Of a stretch of 6,111 nucleotides of DNA, positions 1 through 5,315 are shown piece after piece (the stretch's first letter is position 1; each line of letters opens with the position of its first letter). The notes under the pieces were generated by a model. That model was not told where the DNA came from, searched no databases, and was given only the letters and a program-made list of their open reading frames with translations. Source of the DNA: an uncultured Clostridia bacterium (GTDB taxonomy: Bacteria > Bacillota > Clostridia > TANB77 > CAG-508); assembly GCA_934177555.1 (NCBI GenBank), contig CAKPPL010000071.1, forward strand, positions 1 to 6,111. The letters run 5' to 3'. A program made the position numbers and the translations under genes.

Positions 1-1348
1 AATGATATATGACTTAGGTGGAGGAACATTTGATGTATCAATACTAGATATTGGTGATGGTGTATTTGAAGTATTAGCAACAAATGGTAATACACATTTA
101 GGTGGAGATGACTTTGATGAAGCTATAATAAAATATTTAATATCTGAATTTAAAAAATCAAATGGAATTGATTTAAGTACAGATAAAATGGCAATGCAAA
201 GATTAAAAGAAGCAGCAGAAAAAGCAAAAATAGAATTATCAGGTGTACAACAAACACAAATAAGTTTACCATTCATTACAGCTGATAGCACAGGACCAAA
301 ACACTTAGAAATGACATTAACAAGAGCAAAATTTGAAGAATTAATACATGACTTAGTAGAAGCAACAGCAGGACCAGTTAACCAAGCATTAAAAGATGCA
401 GGATTAACAGCAAATGATATTCATAAAGTATTATTAGTAGGTGGTTCTACAAGAGTACCAGCAGTACAAGAAGTTGTTAAAAGAATAACTGGAAAAGAAC
501 CAGACAAAGGAATAAATCCAGACGAATGTGTTGCTATTGGTGCAGCAATCCAAGGTGGTGTATTATCAGGAGATGTTAAAGATTTAGTATTATTAGATGT
601 AACACCATTATCATTAGGAATTGAAACATATGGAGGAGTATTTACAAAATTAATAGAAAGAAATACAACTATACCAACTAAAAAGTCACAAATATTCTCA
701 ACAGCAGCAGATGGTCAAACATCAGTAGAAGTTCATGTTTTACAAGGTGAAAGAGAAATGGCAGCATATAATAAAACATTAGGAAGATTCCAATTAACAG
801 GAATTCCAGCAGCACCAAGAGGAGTACCACAAATTGAAGTAACATTTGATATAGATGCTAATGGTATTGTACATGTATCTGCAAAAGATATGGCAACTGG
901 AAATGAACAAAATGTATCAATAACAGCTTCAACAAACTTAACAGATGAAGATATCGAAAAAGCTGTAAAAGATGCAGAAGCACATGCAGAAGAAGATAAA
1001 AAGAAAAAAGAAGAAATCGAAGTAAGAAACAATGCTGAAAGTTTAGTATATAATAGTGAAAAGACATTAGGAGAATTAGGAGACAAAATAAGTGGAGAAG
1101 AAAAAGCAAAAATAGAAGCAGAAATTGAAAATACAAGAAAAGCATTAGAAGGAAATAATATAGATTCTATAAAAGAAGCTACAGAAAAATTAACAAAAGT
1201 ATTTTATGAAATGTCTGAACAATTATATAAAAATGCAAATCCAAATGGTGCAGAAACTACAAGTGAAGCTGAGTCAAGTACTGACAACAATGGAAATGAT
1301 GCAACAGTATATGATGCAGACTACAAAGTAGAAGATGATAACAAATAA
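1..1348 (+). CDS. dnaK: Chaperone protein DnaK (Hsp70), 5' truncated by the window edge
   Basis: ATP-dependent cytosolic Hsp70 chaperone that binds exposed hydrophobic peptide segments and works with DnaJ and GrpE. The first complete codon is at base 2; that ATG is an internal Met, not a start, because the fragment opens in the phosphate-2 loop of the nucleotide-binding domain (DLGGGTFD, fragment residues 4-11; the T corresponds to E. coli T199). By comparison with the family, roughly the first 170-195 residues are missing. Next come the adenosine-binding motif VLLVGGSTRVPAVQ (143-156), the interdomain linker and start of the substrate domain LVLLDVTPLSLG (195-206), the beta-sandwich peptide-binding domain (to about 310), the helical lid (about 313-410) and a disordered acidic tail rich in N, S, T, E and D, ending DADYKVEDDNK, a variant of the usual bacterial acidic terminus. 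448 residues are visible and the frame is intact to TAA at 1346-1348. dnaJ follows 106 bases on. HrcA/CIRCE or other control would lie upstream, out of view. Confidence 0.98.
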   Translation, partial: MIYDLGGGTFDVSILDIGDGVFEVLATNGNTHLGGDDFDEAIIKYLISEFKKSNGIDLSTDKMAMQRLKEAAEKAKIELSGVQQTQISLPFITADSTGPKHLEMTLTRAKFEELIHDLVEATAGPVNQALKDAGLTANDIHKVLLVGGSTRVPAVQEVVKRITGKEPDKGINPDECVAIGAAIQGGVLSGDVKDLVLLDVTPLSLGIETYGGVFTKLIERNTTIPTKKSQIFSTAADGQTSVEVHVLQGEREMAAYNKTLGRFQLTGIPAAPRGVPQIEVTFDIDANGIVHVSAKDMATGNEQNVSITASTNLTDEDIEKAVKDAEAHAEEDKKKKEEIEVRNNAESLVYNSEKTLGELGDKISGEEKAKIEAEIENTRKALEGNNIDSIKEATEKLTKVFYEMSEQLYKNANPNGAETTSEAESSTDNNGNDATVYDADYKVEDDNK

Positions 1349-1355
1349 TTATTAT

Positions 1356-1378
1356 AAAGAGGGATTTATTCCCTCTTT
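1356..1378 (+). terminator. Hairpin between dnaK and dnaJ, weak terminator or attenuator
   Basis: Perfect 9-bp stem (1356-1364 pairing with 1370-1378) with a 5-base loop, 7 bases after the dnaK stop. The core GAGGG/CCCTC is followed by CTTTTC, so the T tract is short and partly inside the stem. This could partly terminate transcription or protect the 3' end of dnaK mRNA, giving more DnaK than DnaJ, as is common in this operon. Complete termination is unlikely because I see no convincing promoter between here and dnaJ. Confidence 0.6.
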
Positions 1379-1440
1379 TCAATAAGAATGGAGTTTAAGA
1401 TGTTACATATAAAACAAAAAATAGAAACAGTTATTAGTGT

Positions 1441-1448
1441 AGGAGGTG
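1441..1448 (+). promoter_or_regulatory. Ribosome binding site that fixes the dnaJ start
   Basis: AGGAGGTG, a full Shine-Dalgarno match, ends 6 bases before ATG 1455. A longer reading from GTG 1446 is possible in frame, but that GTG lies inside the Shine-Dalgarno itself and has no site of its own. ATG 1455 is therefore the start, giving MASKKDYYE, the typical DnaJ N terminus. Confidence 0.9.
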
Positions 1449-1454
1449 AACAAA

Positions 1455-2618
1455 ATGGCAAGTAAAAAAGATTATTATGAGATATTAGGTGTTAGTAAAA
1501 CTGCGACAGATGAAGAATTAAAAAAAGCATACAGAAAATTAGCTAAAAAATATCATCCAGATGCAAACCCAGACAATAAAAAAGAAGCTGAAGAAAAATT
1601 TAAAGAAGTAAATGAAGCATATGAAGTATTATCAGATGCTCAAAAGAGAAAAATGTATGACCAATTTGGAACAGCAGATCCACAAGGCTTTGGTGGATTT
1701 GGAAATGGTGGACCATTTGGAGGAGGAAATTATTATTCTTATACTTCATCTGGATTTGATGGATTTTCTGATTTTGGAGATTTAGGTGATATTTTTTCAT
1801 CATTTTTTGGTGGAGGAAGAACAGGCACAAGGCAAAAACAAAGAGGTCCAAGAAAAGGTGCAGATTTGAATTTGAACTTAGATATAACATTTGAAGAAGC
1901 ATTTTTAGGAGTAGAAAAAGAAATTTCAATAACAAGACCAGAAACTTGTGAAGTTTGTAAAGGAACTGGAGCAAAACCAGGAACATCAGTTACAAAATGT
2001 CCAACATGTAATGGAACAGGAACTGTACGTCAAATGCAAAATACAATTTTAGGACAAATGCAAACAACAAGAACTTGTACAGAATGTCATGGAACAGGTG
2101 AAATAATAAAGGAACCTTGTGATAATTGTAAAGGAAAAGGAACAGTTAGAAAACAAGCTAGAATAAAAGTAAAAATACCAGCAGGAATAGATGATAATCA
2201 AACAGTTGTATTAAGAGGAGAAGGTGAACCTGGAGAAAAAGGTGGACCAAAAGGTGATTTATATATAACAGTAAGAATAAAAAGAAATAGTATATATACA
2301 AGACAAGGTACTACTGTTATGTGTGATATACCAATTACAATAACTCAAGCAACATTAGGAGCAAACTTAAAAATACCTATGGTCGATGGAAGTACAGAAA
2401 TATTTACAATACCAGAAGGAACACAAACAGGAACTAAATTTACAATTAGAGAAAGAGGGTTTAAATCTTTAAATTCAAATTCAAGAGGTAATTTTATATT
2501 CACAGTTATTGTGCAAACTCCAAAGAGATTGAATAAAGAACAAAGAGAATTGTTAGAAAAACTTGCAAAAACAATGAATGAACAACCTCCTATAAAAAAA
2601 CGAGGAATATTCGGATAA
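1455..2618 (+). CDS. dnaJ: Chaperone protein DnaJ (Hsp40, type I)
   Basis: Cytosolic J-domain co-chaperone: it delivers unfolded clients to DnaK and stimulates DnaK ATP hydrolysis. 387 residues from ATG 1455, a normal length. Domains in order: J domain (about 5-72) with the essential HPD at 34-36; Gly/Phe-rich linker (about 71-120) with a DIF motif at 112-114; cysteine-rich zinc domain with all four CxxCxGxG repeats complete (C165/C168, C182/C185, C208/C211, C222/C225), able to hold two zinc ions; C-terminal beta-sandwich client-binding domains (about 235-355); C-terminal helix where dimerisation normally occurs. The zinc domain marks it as true DnaJ rather than CbpA. It lies 106 bases after dnaK in the usual heat-shock order. 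No hairpin terminator follows it, so transcripts may continue into the next gene. All key residues are intact. Confidence 0.98.
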   Translation: MASKKDYYEILGVSKTATDEELKKAYRKLAKKYHPDANPDNKKEAEEKFKEVNEAYEVLSDAQKRKMYDQFGTADPQGFGGFGNGGPFGGGNYYSYTSSGFDGFSDFGDLGDIFSSFFGGGRTGTRQKQRGPRKGADLNLNLDITFEEAFLGVEKEISITRPETCEVCKGTGAKPGTSVTKCPTCNGTGTVRQMQNTILGQMQTTRTCTECHGTGEIIKEPCDNCKGKGTVRKQARIKVKIPAGIDDNQTVVLRGEGEPGEKGGPKGDLYITVRIKRNSIYTRQGTTVMCDIPITITQATLGANLKIPMVDGSTEIFTIPEGTQTGTKFTIRERGFKSLNSNSRGNFIFTVIVQTPKRLNKEQRELLEKLAKTMNEQPPIKKRGIFG

Positions 2619-2620
2619 AT

Positions 2621-2649
2621 TTGACAATTTTATGTTAATATGCTATAAT
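2621..2649 (+). promoter_or_regulatory. Consensus sigma-A promoter with extended -10
   Basis: TTGACA at 2621-2626 and TATAAT at 2644-2649, both perfect, separated by an optimal 17-base spacer that ends in TGC, giving an extended -10 (TG at 2641-2642). The -35 begins two bases after the dnaJ stop. Expected transcription start is near 2656, leaving a leader of about 65 bases before the 115-aa gene. This is the strongest promoter in the window by inspection. Confidence 0.88.
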
Positions 2650-2656
2650 AATTAAG

Positions 2657-2674
2657 TTGCACATAATAGTGTAA
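2657..2674 (+). promoter_or_regulatory. Imperfect dyad at the transcription start, possible operator
   Basis: TTGCAC-ATAATA-GTGTAA: 6-base arms matching at 5 of 6 positions around a 6-base spacer, placed at about +1 to +18 of the consensus promoter. The position would suit a repressor. In such AT-rich DNA a dyad of this size can easily arise by chance, and no regulator gene is adjacent. Confidence 0.25.
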
Positions 2675-2720
2675 TAGTAATATCGTATAATCAAATTTTT
2701 TTGTACGGAAGGAGAAAAAA

Positions 2721-3068
2721 ATGAAAAGTGCACATGAATTAATGGAAGAGAGAAAAGAAAGAGAGAAACGGTGGGTCTCATTCGTTTGTTGTGGCTATGA
2801 AGCTAAAATAAACGACATCATGAAAGATTTTGAACAAAATGGATTTGATCGCAAGTTCGACGAGCAAATGAAGGCATATGTAACCAGAGTGTCACAGGTA
2901 TTAGTTGGGTGTACCAGCTATAATGAAACACAGGTTAATGAAATAATTGCCAAAGCAATGAATGATGTAAGTAAGGAACTGTCTTTAGCTGGATGGTTTT
3001 TCGGTTTGAATGAAGAACAGTTATATGTGCTTGAAATCAAAGCTGAAGATACGCCAGCAGAAATTTAG
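2721..3068 (+). CDS. Small protein of unknown function, 115 aa, in its own transcription unit
   Basis: I do not recognise the family. ATG 2721 has a good Shine-Dalgarno (AAGGAG, 2709-2714, 6 bases upstream); the stop is TAG. The product has no signal peptide or membrane segment. It starts with a highly charged probable helix (about 5-18, rich in E, K and R), followed by WVSFVCCGYEAKI with adjacent cysteines C23 and C24, a charged helical stretch (about 28-60), C64, and a hydrophobic patch GWFFGL (91-96). It is probably cytosolic and mostly helical. GC is about 37% by hand count, against about 25-27% in sampled trpS lines. Arginine is 3 AGA, 1 CGG and 1 CGC, while trpS appears to use only AGA; only 2 of 6 Ile codons are ATA. 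It has a consensus promoter and a strong terminator of its own. These traits suggest gain by transfer or a different expression demand. Existence as a gene is well supported; function is unknown. Confidence 0.85.
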   Translation: MKSAHELMEERKEREKRWVSFVCCGYEAKINDIMKDFEQNGFDRKFDEQMKAYVTRVSQVLVGCTSYNETQVNEIIAKAMNDVSKELSLAGWFFGLNEEQLYVLEIKAEDTPAEI

Positions 3069-3080
3069 TGTGTACAGATC

Positions 3081-3117
3081 AAGCAAAAAAGGGTTCAATT
3101 TGAACTCTTTTTTGCTT
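3081..3117 (+). terminator. Strong intrinsic terminator after the 115-aa gene, probably bidirectional
   Basis: A near-perfect inverted repeat: 17 pairs (3081-3097 with 3101-3117, one G-T wobble) around a 3-base loop. The core stem 3091-3097/3101-3107 is followed by six T (3108-3113) and preceded by six A (3085-3090), so it can act from either side. It lies 12 bases after the stop and separates this unit from trpS. Confidence 0.92.
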
Positions 3118-3148
3118 ACTATATAAATGTTATAAAAAATAAAGCAAA

Positions 3149-3171
3149 AAACTTTATTTATTTTAAAGTTT
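3149..3171 (+). repeat. AT-rich inverted repeat upstream of trpS
   Basis: Perfect 8-base arms AAACTTTA and TAAAGTTT around TTTATTT, ending 4 bases before the -10 of the probable trpS promoter, so it covers the -35/spacer region. It could be an operator. With one G-C pair per arm it is weak as an RNA hairpin and may be chance in such AT-rich sequence. Confidence 0.3.
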
Positions 3172-3181
3172 ATAGTATAAT
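3153..3181 (+). promoter_or_regulatory. Probable promoter of trpS and following genes
   Basis: Perfect -10 TATAAT at 3176-3181; the best -35 at 17-base spacing is TTTATT (3153-3158), a poor match with three of six bases. Start expected near 3188, leaving a leader of about 42 bases. A promoter is needed here because a strong terminator lies just upstream. The leader is too short for a T-box, the common tRNA-sensing control of Firmicute trpS genes. Confidence 0.5.
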
Positions 3182-3229
3182 ATATATTGGAAAAAAATTG
3201 TAAATAAATTAAAGATAGAGGAAGTAATT

Positions 3230-4240
3230 ATGGAAAAGAAAAGAATAGTAACAGGTGATAGACCAACAGGAAGATTACATATAGGACATTATTTTGGGTC
3301 ATTAAAAAACAGAGTAAAAATGCAAGAATCAGGCGAATATGATCAATATATTCTTGTGGCAGATGTGCAAGCATTAACAGATAATTTTAATAATCCAGAA
3401 AAAGTAAGAAAAAATGTTAGAGAAGTTGTATTAGATTATTTATCATGTGGAATAGATCCAGAGAAAACAACAATATATATACAATCAATGATACCAGAAG
3501 TCGCAGAATTAACAGTGTTTTATTCTAATTTAGTAACAATAGCAAGATTAGAAAGAAATCCAACAGTAAAAACTGAAATTGCACAAAAAAGAGATATATT
3601 TGGAGAAAGTGTAACATATGGATTTTTAGGATATCCAGTAAGTCAAGCAGCAGATATAACAGCATTAGAAGGAAAATATATTCCTGTAGGAGAAGACCAG
3701 TTACCATTAATAGAACAATGTAGAGAAATTGTAAGAAAATTTAATAGTATATATGGAGAAGTTCTGGTAGAGCCAGAAGCTGTTCTATCAACTAATAAAA
3801 GAATAAAAGGACTAGATGGAAATGAAAAAATGGGAAAATCATTAGGAAATGCAATTTATTTATCAGATTCAGTAGAAGAAGTTAATAAAAAAGTTATGAG
3901 TGCTGTAACAGATCCAAATAGAATAAAAAAAGATGATTTAGGAAATCCTGATATATGTATGGTTGCATATTACCATAAATTATTTAGTTCTGAAGAAGAA
4001 ATAAAAAATGTTTGTGAAGAATGTAAAGCAGGAAAAAGAGGATGTGTTGCATGTAAAAGACAACTAGCTCAAAATATAAATAAAACTTTAGAACCAATTA
4101 GAGAAAAAAGAAAATATTATGAAGAAAGACCAGAATTAGTAGAAGAAATACTAATAAAAGGAACAGAAAAAGCAAGAAACACAGCAAAAGAAACAATGAA
4201 AAAAATCAAGAAGGCAATGAAATTAGATTATTTTCAATAA
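3230..4240 (+). CDS. trpS: Tryptophan--tRNA ligase with probable [4Fe-4S] motif
   Basis: Class I aminoacyl-tRNA synthetase that activates tryptophan with ATP and loads it onto tRNA-Trp in the cytosol; normally a dimer. 336 residues, the usual bacterial size. The start ATG 3230 follows a purine-rich site (AGAGGAAG, 3217-3224). The Rossmann catalytic domain opens GDRPTGRLHIGHYFG with the HIGH signature at 17-20; KMGKS at 200-204 is the KMSKS loop in the form common in TrpRS; the helical anticodon-binding domain follows from about 205. That domain has cysteines C243, C265, C272 and C275 in the spacing C-x21-C-x6-C-x2-C, plus C262. Thermotoga maritima TrpRS binds a [4Fe-4S] cluster through C-x22-C-x6-C-x2-C, so the same cluster is inferred here. 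The next gene begins 22 bases on with no terminator between, so they are probably co-transcribed. Identity is secure; the cluster is inferred. Confidence 0.97.
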   Translation: MEKKRIVTGDRPTGRLHIGHYFGSLKNRVKMQESGEYDQYILVADVQALTDNFNNPEKVRKNVREVVLDYLSCGIDPEKTTIYIQSMIPEVAELTVFYSNLVTIARLERNPTVKTEIAQKRDIFGESVTYGFLGYPVSQAADITALEGKYIPVGEDQLPLIEQCREIVRKFNSIYGEVLVEPEAVLSTNKRIKGLDGNEKMGKSLGNAIYLSDSVEEVNKKVMSAVTDPNRIKKDDLGNPDICMVAYYHKLFSSEEEIKNVCEECKAGKRGCVACKRQLAQNINKTLEPIREKRKYYEERPELVEEILIKGTEKARNTAKETMKKIKKAMKLDYFQ

Positions 4241-4262
4241 ATAAAAAAACGGAGGACGAAAA

Positions 4263-5306
4263 ATGTGGCAAAAAAATAGAAATGGAAAAATTATGGATTC
4301 AAACTCATATGATGCAGCAGTACCAGGAGAACCAGGAAAAGAAGTTGTGTTATTTAGATTAGAAAAAACTCATAATGTTCATCATAGTAATAAAGAAGAT
4401 ACAAGTTTAGTGATTGCAAGAATTCTTAAACATAATGAAGGTGACACAATGTTTTTTGAATCAAGTGATTACATAGCATTTGAAGTACCAAGTGGGTATG
4501 AAATAGATGATAAGATTGCTTCAACAGTAATAAGACAATATATTCAACAATATCAAGAAAGCAATAGAACTTATTATTTAGGTCGATTAAGACAATATGA
4601 AAATGGAGACTATGTTTTTGCAGATAAAAGTAAATCAATAGAAGACTTAGTACAAAAACAAGTAGAAAAAGATATTCAAAACTTTGAAGAACAAATGTTA
4701 AGAGAACAGCAGAAAAGAGAAGAACAAACAAAACAAGAAAGATATAGAGACTCATTAAAAGTAGGATCATATGAAAAAGAAGTAAATAAGATTAAAGCTA
4801 CAAGAAAAAGTAATCCTTGGCTAAGAAAAGTATATCAATATCAATTAAGAAATGGAAAAGTACTTAGAGATTATGATGGAATAAATGTAGATACAGGAGA
4901 AATTTTAAGAATCAGAAAAGCTGATAAAGTAGGAGCAGTAAAATATTCTGATGGTTCAAAAACATATTTATATTCAGCATATTTAGATAATACAATGAAT
5001 GAAACAGATGTAGAACTATTAAATGGACAAACAGGAGTTGCTGTATGTTTTGAATTACCAAAAAGATTAGAAGATATTATAGATTCTCAAAATAAAGAAG
5101 GAATATTAGAACTTTTAAAATTATTTTCAAGTCCAGAAAACTTTTTACATGCCTCAGAAGAAGAATTAAAATACATAGGAGAAATAAGACCAGATGGAAA
5201 AGCTAATAAGAAAGAGCAATCAGATATATATGAAATAAGGCAAAAAGTTTCAGAAATGCAAAAAGAATTTAAAAGACAGAGAACAAATAATGCAGAAGGA
5301 AGATAA
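4263..5306 (+). CDS. Hypothetical protein, 347 aa, between trpS and obg
   Basis: I do not recognise the family. ATG 4263 follows GGAGGA (4251-4256) at good spacing; a second Met at codon 11 has no comparable site. The product is hydrophilic, with no signal peptide or membrane segment, and is probably cytosolic. It appears to have an N-terminal mixed region (about 1-120) with beta-like stretches such as KEVVLFRLEK and DYIAFEVPSGYEI; a strongly charged probable coiled coil (about 124-163, rich in E, Q, K and R); a second folded region (about 180-265) with KVYQYQLRNGKVLRDYDG and TYLYSAYLDN; and a C-terminal charged helix (about 318-342). Codon use matches trpS and obg, so it looks native. It is 22 bases after trpS and its stop overlaps the obg Shine-Dalgarno, implying one operon. 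The context hints at translation or ribosome work, but no motif proves it. Confidence 0.85.
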   Translation: MWQKNRNGKIMDSNSYDAAVPGEPGKEVVLFRLEKTHNVHHSNKEDTSLVIARILKHNEGDTMFFESSDYIAFEVPSGYEIDDKIASTVIRQYIQQYQESNRTYYLGRLRQYENGDYVFADKSKSIEDLVQKQVEKDIQNFEEQMLREQQKREEQTKQERYRDSLKVGSYEKEVNKIKATRKSNPWLRKVYQYQLRNGKVLRDYDGINVDTGEILRIRKADKVGAVKYSDGSKTYLYSAYLDNTMNETDVELLNGQTGVAVCFELPKRLEDIIDSQNKEGILELLKLFSSPENFLHASEEELKYIGEIRPDGKANKKEQSDIYEIRQKVSEMQKEFKRQRTNNAEGR

Positions 5307-5311
5307 GGAGG
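5306..5311 (+). promoter_or_regulatory. obg ribosome binding site overlapping the upstream stop codon
   Basis: AGGAGG begins on the last base of the TAA at 5304-5306 and ends 4 bases before ATG 5316. The overlap means ribosomes finishing the 347-aa gene sit on the obg initiation region, which favours coupled translation. Confidence 0.8.
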
Positions 5312-5315
5312 AAGT

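Noticed and set aside
733..1145. Reverse-strand open frames inside dnaK (733-1086 and 858-1145)
   Set aside because: They lie opposite a certain dnaK reading frame; the translations are low-complexity L/F/S-rich strings typical of the antisense of AT-rich, Lys/Glu-rich genes, with no supporting ribosome site considered convincing.
1446..1454. GTG 1446 as the dnaJ start
   Set aside because: This codon is part of the Shine-Dalgarno for ATG 1455, has no site of its own, and would add three residues not typical of DnaJ.
1388..1465. 25-codon frame upstream of and overlapping the dnaJ start
   Set aside because: No Shine-Dalgarno precedes its ATG, and it reads through the dnaJ ribosome site in another frame. 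It is most likely chance.
1600..1986. Reverse-strand frame inside dnaJ
   Set aside because: Antisense shadow of dnaJ with an L/F/H-rich low-complexity product.
2686..2691. Second TATAAT in the leader of the 115-aa gene
   Set aside because: No -35-like hexamer at 16-18 bases; the nearest candidate TTGCAC (2657-2662) is 23 bases away. Such hexamers are frequent in DNA this AT-rich.
2619..3230. Insertion sequence or integron-type cassette boundaries around the 115-aa gene
   Set aside because: I looked for terminal inverted repeats, direct duplications and a recombinase. The only strong inverted repeat is the terminator, and the flanks share no convincing direct repeat.
3525..3707. Reverse-strand frame inside trpS
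   Set aside because: Antisense shadow, Leu-rich and without features.
4426..4770. Reverse-strand frame inside the 347-aa gene, resembling a membrane protein
   Set aside because: The L/V/F/H-rich translation is what the complement of Lys/Glu/Gln-rich coding sequence gives; the forward frame has a good ribosome site and operon spacing.
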